Below are positions 45,407 through 54,799 of a stretch of DNA of 57,652 nt, piece by piece. Every line of letters begins with the position of its first letter. Position 1 is the stretch's first letter. Where the stretch lies: positions 1 to 57,652 of the forward strand of contig JAFRFB010000030.1 in the NCBI GenBank assembly GCA_017434555.1. Reading direction: 5' to 3'. The notes below the pieces were generated by a model. That model was not told where the DNA came from. It worked only from the letters and a program-made list of their open reading frames with translations, and made no database searches. Source of the DNA: Methanobrevibacter sp. (GTDB lineage Archaea > Methanobacteriota > Methanobacteria > Methanobacteriales > Methanobacteriaceae). The position numbers were made by a program, and so were the translations under genes.

Positions 45407-45934
45407 ATGGTAAAATGTCCAAGATGTGGTTATGACAATACTTCATCAACCACATATTGTGAAAACTGTTCTTATATTTTGAAAGGTTCCTCTACTGGTC
45501 AAAAAAAGGGTGGATGGAAAATGGGAACAGTTAAAAAAATAGCTTTAATTATTGGAATAATTGCTATTGCATTGATTTTATTTTCAGTTATTTATAATTT
45601 CACACAGCCTTCCAATGAAGAATCCTTAAACGTTATTGTAGCAGACTCTAACGTACAGGAAGGCTCATCACATCCTTACGAAGTAAAAGTAGTCTATGAT
45701 GGAACATGGTATTCCAAATCTGGAGAACCATCTTCACTTCAGGAACAGTCCAATCAAGGTAATCATACATTTAATCTTGACTGTGCTGCATGGGATAAGG
45801 TTTATGTTTTAGCTGAAAAGACTGATGGTGCATCAGGTGTAATGAAAGTTCAACTCATAAGAAATGGTGAGGTTGTAGCTGAGAATTCAACTACTGATGG
45901 TACTAATCAGATAACAATTAACTATCAAAGTTAA
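45407..45934 (+). CDS. Zinc-ribbon, single-pass membrane protein with extracytoplasmic domain
   Basis: A 175-residue protein. The N-terminus has CPRCG...CENC (Cys4, Cys7, Cys18, Cys21), a zinc ribbon. One membrane helix (about residues 44-65) follows, and then an extracytoplasmic domain of about 110 residues with SHPYEVKVVYDGTWYSKSG. Proteins with a zinc ribbon, a single helix and an outer beta-rich domain are frequent in Methanobrevibacter-type genomes; the function is unknown. It ends four bases into the overlap with the convergent gene. Confidence 0.75.
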   Translation: MVKCPRCGYDNTSSTTYCENCSYILKGSSTGQKKGGWKMGTVKKIALIIGIIAIALILFSVIYNFTQPSNEESLNVIVADSNVQEGSSHPYEVKVVYDGTWYSKSGEPSSLQEQSNQGNHTFNLDCAAWDKVYVLAEKTDGASGVMKVQLIRNGEVVAENSTTDGTNQITINYQS

Positions 45935-46230
45935 TTTTCAAGTTCATTAGCTTTTTGGTTCAATAATTCAACAAGTTCATCAGTTTTGTAGATTCTGATT
46001 TCTTCAGTTTCAGGTCTGAAGATTTTCATAAATGTAATCAAATCATTGCATAACTGGTCGTATTGAATATTAAGTGTATTAAAGTTAGACAGTAGTCCAA
46101 TTAGTTGATCTCGTTCTAATTTTTTATTTTCCCTAGTTACTTTTTCCATGTTTGCAAAATGAGTTTCAATCAATAATTTGTCATTTTCTAAACTGTTAAT
46201 ATATTCTTGAATTTTGTTTTCACAACTCAT
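45931..46230 (-). CDS. Hypothetical coiled-coil protein
   Basis: A 99-residue, mostly helical protein starting MSCENKIQEYINSLEND. It is rich in Leu, Glu and Asn, and has no membrane segment. I do not recognise the family. ATG 46230 is chosen because GTGATA precedes it; the frame could extend three codons. It is convergent with the zinc-ribbon gene and overlaps it by four bases. Confidence 0.6.
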   Translation of the reverse strand: MSCENKIQEYINSLENDKLLIETHFANMEKVTRENKKLERDQLIGLLSNFNTLNIQYDQLCNDLITFMKIFRPETEEIRIYKTDELVELLNQKANELEN

Positions 46231-46302
46231 ATTTATCACTTAATAAATATTTTTAAATAGTTTCATTAATAAAAATTTGTATAATATAATGGGGCAAAAA
46301 CT

Positions 46303-48009
46303 ATGATTAAAGTTGAAAATGTAAGTAAATCATACGAATTAGACGACGGAAATTTCGTTGTAGGTCTTAAAAATGTTAGTTTTGAAGTTAAAGAAGGAGA
46401 AATACTCGGAATCATGGGAAAAAGTGGTTCAGGTAAAACTACACTTTTAAGGGCTTTAAGAGGTGTTGAACATATTGATGATGGTAAGATTACAGTTGAC
46501 ACCGTAAGTGTAGATGGAGACTCCTCACAGTTTTATTATAATGAGCTTAAAAAAGTAACGGCTATTCACCTTCAAAGGTCATTTGGATTATGGCCGGATA
46601 CAGTTCGTGAAAATGTTTTAAGGAAATTGTATTCTCGCCGTTATTTTGATGAAGGCGGAACAGATTTTGAAGTTGCTGAAAGTGAATTTGGAGAAGAAGC
46701 AGATAAGATTTTGGAATTGGTATCTTTAACTCATAAAAAAGACCATTATGCTTCTGTTTTAAGTGGTGGTGAAAAACAAAGATTAATCATAGCTCGTCAA
46801 CTTGCAAAACAGCCTAAGGCATTACTTTTGGATGAACCTGCAACAATGGCATGCCCTAAAACAAAACAAGAAATCCTTGATGCAGTTAAAAATATCAATA
46901 AGGAATTAAATATTACCGTAGTTTTAGTTTCTCACCTGCCCGAAGTTCAAAAATACCTTGCAGACAGAGTAATATTGATGGAAGATGGTGAAATTAAAAA
47001 GGAAGGTACTCCTGAAGAGATTACTGAAGAATTCATGAGTGGAATGGATCCTATTGTGGATATTGAAAATATTTCCACTGATGAAGATGTTATTGACGTT
47101 AAAGATATTTATAAAAGATTCTATTTGTTGACCGGAGGGGAAGTTCTTCAAATTGAAGACATTAATTTCAAGGTACAAAAAGAAAATATATTAAGTTTAA
47201 TAGGTCCTAGTGGTGCTGGAAAAACAGTTCTGCTTAGAATGCTTGCTGGATTAGACGATTCAGATAAGGGGGATGTCCTCTATCAGGTTGACGGTGAATG
47301 GCATGATATTGCTATTGCCGGAATCGGACGTATGAAAATCCGTTCAAAATTAGGTTTCATGCACCAGGAATTCTCTTTAGTCCATTATGCTACAGTTTTT
47401 GACCAGTTAGCTACTAGATTAGGTTATAAAAATCAAAATGTTGTAAAAGAAGCTCGTGAAAGAGCTGAAAGAATGGGCCTCAGTGATGAATTGCTGGATT
47501 CTCTTTATTTACTCACAGATTTACAGGAAAATGAAGCAAGAGCCCGTCTTGAACAGGTTGGACTTGCTCCTGATATACTGGATGATTTATTCCCTAAATT
47601 CCCGGCAACTGCAACTCGTGAAGCGGTTAAGGACATATTTGAAAGCCTTGACCTGGATATGGACATTTTACAGAGAAAATCCTATGAACTGTCCGGTGGA
47701 CAAAAGGTACGTGTAATGCTTGCATTGATATTGGTTTCAAAACCAGAATTCCTTCTTTTGGATGAACCGTTTGGAGATTTGGACCCTATCACATTAAGGA
47801 CAGTTACAAATTCCCTTAAAAAGATATCCAAGAAGTATAAGATTACAATTGTCATGATTTCACACAACACTGATTTCATCAAGGAATTGTCCAACAGAGC
47901 ACTCTTTATGGATGACGGTAAGATAATCGATGACAGTGAAGATATGGATAAAATAGTCGATGACTTCATTGATTTCTGTCATGCAAGCTATTTAAAAGAG
48001 GATGAATAA
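46303..48009 (+). CDS. atwA: Methyl-coenzyme M reductase system component A2 (AtwA)
   Basis: A soluble protein of 568 residues with two ABC ATPase domains. The first has MGKSGSGKTTLLR near residue 36, LSGGEKQRLIIARQLA near 149 and LLDEPATMACPKTKQE near 173, the last typical of component A2. The second has IGPSGAGKTVLLR near 303, LSGGQKVRVMLA near 464 and LLLDEPFGDLDP near 484. A2 is involved in ATP-dependent reductive activation of the nickel cofactor of methyl-CoM reductase, the final enzyme of methanogenesis. The universal stress gene follows with no spacing. Confidence 0.85.
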   Translation: MIKVENVSKSYELDDGNFVVGLKNVSFEVKEGEILGIMGKSGSGKTTLLRALRGVEHIDDGKITVDTVSVDGDSSQFYYNELKKVTAIHLQRSFGLWPDTVRENVLRKLYSRRYFDEGGTDFEVAESEFGEEADKILELVSLTHKKDHYASVLSGGEKQRLIIARQLAKQPKALLLDEPATMACPKTKQEILDAVKNINKELNITVVLVSHLPEVQKYLADRVILMEDGEIKKEGTPEEITEEFMSGMDPIVDIENISTDEDVIDVKDIYKRFYLLTGGEVLQIEDINFKVQKENILSLIGPSGAGKTVLLRMLAGLDDSDKGDVLYQVDGEWHDIAIAGIGRMKIRSKLGFMHQEFSLVHYATVFDQLATRLGYKNQNVVKEARERAERMGLSDELLDSLYLLTDLQENEARARLEQVGLAPDILDDLFPKFPATATREAVKDIFESLDLDMDILQRKSYELSGGQKVRVMLALILVSKPEFLLLDEPFGDLDPITLRTVTNSLKKISKKYKITIVMISHNTDFIKELSNRALFMDDGKIIDDSEDMDKIVDDFIDFCHASYLKEDE

Positions 48010-48435
48010 ATGTTTGACGTTATCTGTGTACCTGTTGACGGGTCCGAATATGGATATAAAGCAGCTGACGTAGCTATTGAAATAGCTGAGAAATTTTCAT
48101 CTAAAATAGCTGCTGTTCATGTTTTGGAGGAATTTTCCTTCAGCAGCTATGATTCCGAAGAGGATAGTGGTGATGCGATTTTAGCAAAGATTAGCAAAAA
48201 AGCTGCTGAACATAATGTTGAAGTTGTGGAACATCTGTTAACTGCCGATGCTTTAAGGGACATGAAATTTATTGTTAACCAAACTGGTGCTGATTTGGTT
48301 GTTATTCATAGATTTGGCTCTGATAATGAAAGATTTGTGTCTTTTGAAGAAAACAGTGTCAGTGATCACCAAATTGGTTCAGTTGCAGAAAGGCTTTTAA
48401 GAATTTCTGATGTGCCAGTTTTGCTTGTTAGATAA
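48010..48435 (+). CDS. Universal stress protein (UspA family)
   Basis: A 141-residue Rossmann-like protein: MFDVICVPVDGSEYGYKAADVA at the start, IAAVHVLEEF near residue 34, and LLRISDVPVLLVR at the end. The usual ATP-binding GxxGxxxxG motif is incomplete (IHRFGSDNE), so nucleotide binding is uncertain. The ATG lies directly after the atwA stop codon, so it is likely translated together with atwA. Confidence 0.85.
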   Translation: MFDVICVPVDGSEYGYKAADVAIEIAEKFSSKIAAVHVLEEFSFSSYDSEEDSGDAILAKISKKAAEHNVEVVEHLLTADALRDMKFIVNQTGADLVVIHRFGSDNERFVSFEENSVSDHQIGSVAERLLRISDVPVLLVR

Positions 48436-48447
48436 TTTGGTGGTAAT

Positions 48448-49914
48448 TTGTATTTTTTAGAAAAAAAGGAAGATTTTGGTAAATTTTTATTTGCTTTTGG
48501 TGTATTTTTCTTAATTTATACTTCTTTTGTAGCATTTACAAAATTGGGGGTATGGGAAGATGAGATGTTTACAATCCAGTTAATTAAACACCCATTATCT
48601 CAAATGTTTTATTATATGGCACATGATGTTCATCCACCATTATATTATTTAGTTTTTAAATTTATTTCTAAAATAGCGTTTACATTAAATATAACTCATG
48701 ATTTAAAATTAATAGGTAGATTTGTATCTCTTCTGCCTATATATTTAATTTTTATCATAGCAACAACTAAAATCAAAAAAAATTTCGGATGGTTAGTTAC
48801 AGGAATTTTTTCATTAAGTGTTATTTCCATGCCCCAGTTAATGAATTATGCAGTGGAATTAAGAATGTATTCTTTAGCACTGTTCTTAATCACAATATGT
48901 TTTGTTGTTTCATATGAGATAATTAATAATATAAATAATAAAAAAAATTGGATTTTATTAACTGTTTTTTCTATTGCAGCAACATATACTCATTATTATT
49001 GTGTTTTGGGTGTATTTTTGATCTATTTATTTATTTTCATTAAATTATTCAGAATTAATAAAAATGAATTAAAGATTTGGTTGATATCAGCATTTTTATG
49101 TGTTGTCAGCTTTTTACCTTGGTTAAATGTTTTCTTATATCAAACATCAGTTACTTTCGATAGATATTGGATTCCAGAAATCTCATTTCAAAGTGTAATT
49201 AATTGCATATTCTATATTTTTTCACCAGAAAATCTTATTATTTATGGTAATGAATCGCCAATCATTTCCATTTTTGGTGTATTGTTATTTATCAGTATTT
49301 TAACAGTTATTTTATTATATCTAAAAAATGAAAAAGATTCAATTGGTAATTTTGCAATCTGTGGAATTTTAATATTTATTCTGGTGCCTGTAATTGGATT
49401 AAGCATTTCAATAATCAAAACTCCTGTTTTCATTGCAAGGTATATGATTCCATTTTTGGGTATTTTTTGGTTGTCAATTAGTATTTTACTTTCAAAGCAT
49501 TATGATAAAAAAATTATTTTTGTTTCAATAATAAGTATTTTTTTAATCTGTTCTCTTATGTGTGGATTTAATTTCTATAATAATCAAATTGATAAAATAG
49601 ATCATGAAAATTCAATGTATAATTCAACCAATAGGTTAATTGGAGAAAATGATATATTGATTATTGAAGGACCTGTCAGTACTGGAAATGCATTTTTTTG
49701 TTTTGTTTATGATTATCTTTTGAATGATACTCAAATTATACCGATGAATCCGTTTAATACGGAAGATGTGGAAGTTGTGATTCAAAATATTAATTATACA
49801 GTACAATCTAATCCCGATAAAAAGATATTTATAATTACTTTTCATCCAGATGATATTAATGCTACAATTGGAATGAATGATACTTTTAAAAGTGTCATTT
49901 TCCAATTAAGTTAA
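48448..49914 (+). CDS. GT39/ArnT-like membrane glycosyltransferase
   Basis: A 488-residue protein with about ten or more membrane helices and a soluble C-terminal tail of roughly 90 residues. GVWEDEMFTIQLI near residues 34-46 has the WxDE-type acidic motif of polyprenol-phosphate-sugar-dependent transferases, and DVHPPLYYLVFK near 63-74 is the second signature. It probably transfers a sugar from a lipid carrier to an external acceptor. The start is TTG, with GGTGG at 48439-48443. It follows the usp gene by 12 bases but faces different work, so co-transcription may be incidental. Confidence 0.8.
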   Translation: MYFLEKKEDFGKFLFAFGVFFLIYTSFVAFTKLGVWEDEMFTIQLIKHPLSQMFYYMAHDVHPPLYYLVFKFISKIAFTLNITHDLKLIGRFVSLLPIYLIFIIATTKIKKNFGWLVTGIFSLSVISMPQLMNYAVELRMYSLALFLITICFVVSYEIINNINNKKNWILLTVFSIAATYTHYYCVLGVFLIYLFIFIKLFRINKNELKIWLISAFLCVVSFLPWLNVFLYQTSVTFDRYWIPEISFQSVINCIFYIFSPENLIIYGNESPIISIFGVLLFISILTVILLYLKNEKDSIGNFAICGILIFILVPVIGLSISIIKTPVFIARYMIPFLGIFWLSISILLSKHYDKKIIFVSIISIFLICSLMCGFNFYNNQIDKIDHENSMYNSTNRLIGENDILIIEGPVSTGNAFFCFVYDYLLNDTQIIPMNPFNTEDVEVVIQNINYTVQSNPDKKIFIITFHPDDINATIGMNDTFKSVIFQLS

Positions 49915-50069
49915 TAATCTTTATCTATTATTTTAATAATAATAAATAAATTTTTAATTTTTTAATATAATTAAAAATAATTCTTTTTTATCATAAATAT
50001 TTAAATAGAATAAAAACATTATTATTAATAACTAAACTTTTTAGTTTGTTTTTTAAGAAAGGAGATATT

Positions 50070-50237
50070 ATGATAGTTAAAGAATGGTGCTCATTCTGCG
50101 GAGAATGCGCAGGGGTATGCCCAAGAAATTTAATACAAGTAAGAGAGTATGCTTTAGTTTTTAATGAAGATGACTGTAAAGATTGTGACACTTGCGTTAA
50201 AGCTTGTCCAATAAACGCTTTAGAAAAGGAGGACTGA
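50070..50237 (+). CDS. 2[4Fe-4S] ferredoxin
   Basis: A 55-residue ferredoxin with two CxxCxxCxxxCP motifs: Cys7, 10, 13, 17 and Cys36, 39, 42, 46. The ATG at 50070 follows GAAAGGAGA at 50057, a strong ribosome-binding site; the ORF upstream of it is not needed. It is four bases before the geranylgeranyl reductase gene, so it probably donates electrons to that enzyme. Confidence 0.9.
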   Translation: MIVKEWCSFCGECAGVCPRNLIQVREYALVFNEDDCKDCDTCVKACPINALEKED

Positions 50238-50241
50238 TTTT

Positions 50242-51420
50242 ATGATTGAAACTGATGTAATAGTAGTTGGTGCAGGACCAGCCGGTTCAAGTGCAGCTAA
50301 ACATGCTGCTTTAGGCGGTGCAAAAGTTATTTTAATAGATAAAAAATCTGAAATTGGATCTCCAAAAAGATGTGCTGAAGGAGTTTCAATCGAAGGACTT
50401 GAAAGATTGGGAATAAAACCTAATCACCGTTGGATTACCAAAAAAATTGAAGGTGTAAGGATACAATCCCCTGACGGAACCGATATATGGTTAACCGAAG
50501 ATCAGGTAAAACTCCCTGAAGCAGGTTACATTCTTGAACGTAAAGTATTTGATAAATATATGGCAATGGATGCTGCAAGAGCAGGTGCTGAAATCAGAGT
50601 CAAAACTTTAGTAACCGGTGTTGAAAAAATTAAAGACGGTTATATTGTTGAAACCGAATCCATGGGAAAAGAAGAGACCTACAAGTGTAAAATTTTAATT
50701 GCTGCTGACGGTCCTGAAGGACATGTCGCAAGATGGGCAGGTCTTAAACCAGCTGCAAAAGCAAAAGAAATGGAATCTGGTGTACAATACGAAATGTGTA
50801 ATGTGGAATTTGAAAAACAAGGAGTTATTGAATTCTATTTAGGTTCATGCGCACCTGGAGGTTACGTATGGATTTTCCCTAAAGGTGAAGATATTGCAAA
50901 TGTCGGTTTAGCAGTTTTACCTCATAAGGCTGAAAAAACCGCAATTGAATATTTGGATGATTTCGTTGCAAACTCTCCTTATTTAAAAAATGCTCAGGCT
51001 GTTGAAATCAACGTTGGTGGAGACCCAGTAGGCGGAATGACTAAAAAACTTTATGATGATAATATTATGGTTTGTGGAGATGCAGCAGGCCAGGTTAACC
51101 CATTGACCGGTGGAGGAATTATCAGCGGAATGACTGGTGGAATGTGTGCCGGTCAGGTTGCTGCAGAAGCCATTAAAGAAGATTGTTCTAAAAAATTCTT
51201 AAAACAATATGATACAATAGCTCACGAAGCACTCGATCATGAAATTAAAAGATATAAAAAAGTTCAGGAATATTTACTCACTTTATCTGATGAAGAATTG
51301 GACAGTATTGCCCATGCATTTGAAGATGAAACTTTCGAAAAAATATCAACCACTGAAATTGTTAAAAAATTAGTTAAAATTTCACCTAAAGCTTTATTGA
51401 AACTAGGTAAATTTGTATAG
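50242..51420 (+). CDS. Digeranylgeranylglycerophospholipid reductase (geranylgeranyl reductase family)
   Basis: Saturates the isoprenoid chains of archaeal membrane lipids using FAD. The 392-residue protein starts with the dinucleotide-binding VIVVGAGPAGSSAAKHAA (residues 5-22) and has PKRCAEGVS near 48-56 with the conserved Cys. LAVLPH near 231 and VCGDAAGQVNPLTGGGIISG near 275-294 form the second FAD motif. The immediately upstream ferredoxin is the probable donor. The gene starts four bases after the ferredoxin stop. Confidence 0.92.
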   Translation: MIETDVIVVGAGPAGSSAAKHAALGGAKVILIDKKSEIGSPKRCAEGVSIEGLERLGIKPNHRWITKKIEGVRIQSPDGTDIWLTEDQVKLPEAGYILERKVFDKYMAMDAARAGAEIRVKTLVTGVEKIKDGYIVETESMGKEETYKCKILIAADGPEGHVARWAGLKPAAKAKEMESGVQYEMCNVEFEKQGVIEFYLGSCAPGGYVWIFPKGEDIANVGLAVLPHKAEKTAIEYLDDFVANSPYLKNAQAVEINVGGDPVGGMTKKLYDDNIMVCGDAAGQVNPLTGGGIISGMTGGMCAGQVAAEAIKEDCSKKFLKQYDTIAHEALDHEIKRYKKVQEYLLTLSDEELDSIAHAFEDETFEKISTTEIVKKLVKISPKALLKLGKFV

Positions 51421-51430
51421 GGTGTTTTAA

Positions 51431-52399
51431 GTGATTTTAGTAACTGGTGGAGCAGGTTATATTGGTGCGCATACTGCTAAAGCATTACATAAAGCAGGAT
51501 ATGAGACTGTTGTAGTTGATAATTTATGTAAGGGTTATGAAAATTTTGTAAAATGGGGAAACTTTGAAAACTATGATTTCGGAAGCAAAGACCTACGTGA
51601 AGTCTTTGAAAAATATGATATAGATGGAGTATTGCACTTCGCTGCTTTTTCATCTGTTGCAGAATCTGTTGAATTCCCACAAAAATATTTCAAAAACAAT
51701 TACAAAAACACACTAAATCTCTTGCAAATCATGAGAGAATTTGGTGTTGATAAATTCATATTGTCTTCAACTGCTGCAGTTTACGGTAATCCCGAAAAAG
51801 TCCCTATTACAGAAGATCAGGAATTAAAACCTATTAATCCTTATGGTCACTCCAAATGGATTACAGAAAAGGCTTTAGAACGTGAAGCTGAAAAAGGAGA
51901 CTTTAATTACGTATCTTTAAGATACTTTAATGCTGCAGGATGTGACTTTGACTGTGAAATTGGTGAATATCATGACCCTGAAACTCATTTGATTCCATTG
52001 GTTTTGGATGCGGCTATCGGAAAAAGAGATTCAATTTCCATATTCGGTACTGATTATGATACTCCCGACGGTACCTGTATCCGTGATTATATTCATGTTA
52101 ATGATTTGGCCAGTGCCCATATTGCAGCTTATGAATATTTATGTGAAAAAAATGAGTCAAACATTTTCAATTTAGGTAATGGACAGGGATATTCTGTCCG
52201 TGAAATCATTGACATGTGTAAAAAAGTCACACAGCGTGATTTTAAAGTTGAAATAGCTGATCGCCGTGAAGGTGATCCTGATATTTTAATTGCAGATGCA
52301 TCTAAAATCGAAAAGGAATTAGGCTGGAAACCTAAATATGATTTGGAATGCATTGTTTCATCTGCCTGGAAATGGCATCAAAAAGTAAACAGTATTTAA
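51431..52399 (+). CDS. galE: UDP-glucose 4-epimerase (GalE)
   Basis: An NAD-dependent epimerase of 322 residues interconverting UDP-glucose and UDP-galactose. It starts with VTGGAGYIGAHTAKAL (residues 4-19), has LSSTAAVYG near 112-120 and the catalytic YGHSK near 139-143, and the C-terminal motifs RYFNAAGCD and VNDLASAHIAA. It starts with GTG at 51431; GGTG at 51421-51424 is the likely ribosome-binding site. The substrate could come from GalU at 12.2 kb. UDP-N-acetyl sugars may also be accepted, as in other archaeal GalE proteins. Confidence 0.93.
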   Translation: MILVTGGAGYIGAHTAKALHKAGYETVVVDNLCKGYENFVKWGNFENYDFGSKDLREVFEKYDIDGVLHFAAFSSVAESVEFPQKYFKNNYKNTLNLLQIMREFGVDKFILSSTAAVYGNPEKVPITEDQELKPINPYGHSKWITEKALEREAEKGDFNYVSLRYFNAAGCDFDCEIGEYHDPETHLIPLVLDAAIGKRDSISIFGTDYDTPDGTCIRDYIHVNDLASAHIAAYEYLCEKNESNIFNLGNGQGYSVREIIDMCKKVTQRDFKVEIADRREGDPDILIADASKIEKELGWKPKYDLECIVSSAWKWHQKVNSI

Positions 52400-52409
52400 A
52401 GGTTTTATC

Positions 52410-53303
52410 ATGGAAAACAACAACTATGGATCTAAAATCGATGTTAGAATAATTGTATCCAATCTGGATATTGCCGGACTGGTTTCAAAGGCTGTTGACA
52501 GTGCTCAACTTGAAAAGGATTATAATGTTGTTGTTTCTTCTATAATACCAACCACTGATTTGGAACTTGCTAAAAAAGTAGCTAACGGTGCAGATATTAT
52601 ACTTATAGGCGGATATGGTCAGGACGATAACTTCAATATGTTATTCAATGATTTAAAAACAGATTTTAATCATATAGGTTTATTCGATTACAATAATGTT
52701 CTGTTTGAAAGTGAAGAGGTAAATGCCGAACTTGCTCAAAAGGAAATATTGAATTCAATCATCAAGTCAACACTTTCCTATTCTTTAAATTTAATTAATA
52801 TCCATACTTTAGAAAACACACTGTTAAAACTAACACACAATTATAATAACTTGCTTGATGATTACAATAAACTTATTAAGGAAAATGAAGTATTGTCTAT
52901 GGAAAACAATGATTTACACGAAGACATAAATACTTTAAAGTCTGATTTTACTAACTTCAAAAACAGGTTTGAAGATATTCACAATAAGGATTTTCTTGAA
53001 ATTTATAAGTTGGATGAATTGTGGTATGAAGTTTTCAGGCAGAATTTGGCTGATGATGAAAAGATTGTAATAGCTACAAATAAGTTCAGACCGGATAATA
53101 TTCTTGTTGGACAAGGTTTTATTGCAGCACAATCTAGAAATCATGCTATTGACTGGTTAAAAATTATTAAAACCGCTTTAATTTTTGTAGAAGATAATAA
53201 AGAAGAATTAGTTGAAGAATTATCTTCAAAACGTCCTACTAAACCTCCTGAAGTTCGTGAGGACTATGATTTACCAAACACTTTTGAAAATTTCTGGGAG
53301 TAA
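52410..53303 (+). CDS. Hypothetical protein with central coiled coil
   Basis: I do not recognise this 297-residue protein. Residues 10-110 look like an alternating beta/alpha (receiver or Rossmann-like) domain: DVRIIVSNLDIAGLVSKAV and GADIILIGGYGQDDN. Residues about 130-200 form a long Leu/Asn/Glu coiled coil. The C-terminal 90 residues (LDELWYEVFRQ, RPDNILVGQGFIAAQSRNH) are a third unit. It is probably cytoplasmic. It starts 10 bases after galE and precedes purF by about 65 bases. Confidence 0.65.
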   Translation: MENNNYGSKIDVRIIVSNLDIAGLVSKAVDSAQLEKDYNVVVSSIIPTTDLELAKKVANGADIILIGGYGQDDNFNMLFNDLKTDFNHIGLFDYNNVLFESEEVNAELAQKEILNSIIKSTLSYSLNLINIHTLENTLLKLTHNYNNLLDDYNKLIKENEVLSMENNDLHEDINTLKSDFTNFKNRFEDIHNKDFLEIYKLDELWYEVFRQNLADDEKIVIATNKFRPDNILVGQGFIAAQSRNHAIDWLKIIKTALIFVEDNKEELVEELSSKRPTKPPEVREDYDLPNTFENFWE

Positions 53304-53368
53304 AAACATTATTATTTTTATACTAGGTTAAAGAAAAATAATAATTGATAATTATATGGTGTTTGCAA

Positions 53369-54790
53369 ATGCAAGGTGAGATGGAAGATAAGTGTGGTAT
53401 AGTAGGAATTCATTCCAAAGACATATCTAGGAATGTTTCTTCTTTTGTTTATTATTGTTTATATGCTTTACAGCATAGAGGTCAAGAATCCGCTGGAATA
53501 GCTACTTTTAATCAGGATAAAGGATTAAATTATTATTGTGGTATGGGTTTAATCACTGATGTTTTTAAAGATTATGAAATTAATAATCTTGATGGAAATA
53601 TTGCAATTGGTCATGTAAGATATTCTACAACAGGCCAATCCAAATTAGAAAATTCCCAACCTTTTGTTACTGATTTTGATGATGGTTTTATTGCCATGGC
53701 CCATAATGGTGATATTGTTAACTCCGGTGAATTAAGAGAAGAACTTATAAAAGACGGTTATGAATTTAAATCAGACACCGATTCTGAAGTAATCTGTTAT
53801 TTACTTAAAAAAGAGCATCACGATAACAATAAAAGTATTCTTGATGCTATTGAATCTGTTTCTCGCCAGCTTGTTGGATCTTATGCATTAGTTATCCTCG
53901 TTAATGGTGATTTGTATGGTGTACGTGGTCCTATGGGAATTAAGCCGTTAGCCGTTGCAAAAAAAGGGGATGATTTTGTATTGGCTTCTGAAACTGTTGC
54001 ATTTGATGTAATTAATGCTGAATTCATAAGAGACATTGTTCCCGGCGAAGTTGTTTACTTTGAAAATGATGAAATTAAAAGCCACATGTTGGAAATCGCT
54101 GATGAAACTGACTTATCTCACTGTATGTTTGAATATGTTTACTTTGCAAGACCTGACAGTACAATAGATGGTATTAACGTTTACCAAACCAGATTAAATA
54201 TTGGTAAGGAATTATATAAATTATATCCTATTGACGCTGATGTTGTCATTCCAGTACCTGATTCATCAATTCCTGCAGCTATAGGTTATTCAAGAGCTTC
54301 CGGAATTCCTTATGGTGAAGGTTTAATTAAAAACAGGTATGTTGGAAGGACATTTATTATGCCAACACAGGAAGAGCGTGAGTTGGCTGTTAGACTTAAA
54401 TTAAATCCTATTAAAGAAGCTATTAAAGGTAAAAAGATTATTTTAATCGATGACAGTATTGTTAGAGGAACAACATCTAAAAAATTGCTTGATTTGGTTA
54501 AAGAAGCTGAACCTGCTGAAATTCATTTCCTGGTAGGTTGTCCTCCTGTAATAGCGCCTTGTTTTTATGGAGTAGCTATGGCTACTAAAAAAGAATTGAT
54601 TGCTGCTAATTTCAGTATTGAAGAAATTAAAAAACAGTTAAATATTGATACATTGGGTTATATTACATTAGATTCTCTTATAGATGCTATTGGAATGCCT
54701 GCTGAAGATTTATGTTTGGGCTGTTTGAATGAAGAGTATCCAACAGAACTTCCTGATGATATTGAGGCTGAAACCTATTATAAACCTTAA
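53369..54790 (+). CDS. purF: Amidophosphoribosyltransferase (PurF)
   Basis: The first committed step of purine synthesis: PRPP and glutamine give phosphoribosylamine. About 473 residues. The catalytic N-terminal Cys is in KCGIVGIHS after a short propeptide, followed by [14 protein letters not shown] near residue 37 and [11 protein letters not shown] near 86. The PRPP site [15 protein letters not shown] is near 365-379, and CYGVAMAT-type and CLGCL near the C-terminus are further family features. The start could be ATG 53369 or ATG 53381; the second has the ribosome-binding sequence very close to it. The Cys would be exposed by processing either way. Confidence 0.95.
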   Translation: MQGEMEDKCGIVGIHSKDISRNVSSFVYYCLYALQHRGQESAGIATFNQDKGLNYYCGMGLITDVFKDYEINNLDGNIAIGHVRYSTTGQSKLENSQPFVTDFDDGFIAMAHNGDIVNSGELREELIKDGYEFKSDTDSEVICYLLKKEHHDNNKSILDAIESVSRQLVGSYALVILVNGDLYGVRGPMGIKPLAVAKKGDDFVLASETVAFDVINAEFIRDIVPGEVVYFENDEIKSHMLEIADETDLSHCMFEYVYFARPDSTIDGINVYQTRLNIGKELYKLYPIDADVVIPVPDSSIPAAIGYSRASGIPYGEGLIKNRYVGRTFIMPTQEERELAVRLKLNPIKEAIKGKKIILIDDSIVRGTTSKKLLDLVKEAEPAEIHFLVGCPPVIAPCFYGVAMATKKELIAANFSIEEIKKQLNIDTLGYITLDSLIDAIGMPAEDLCLGCLNEEYPTELPDDIEAETYYKP

Positions 54791-54799
54791 GAGATTAAA

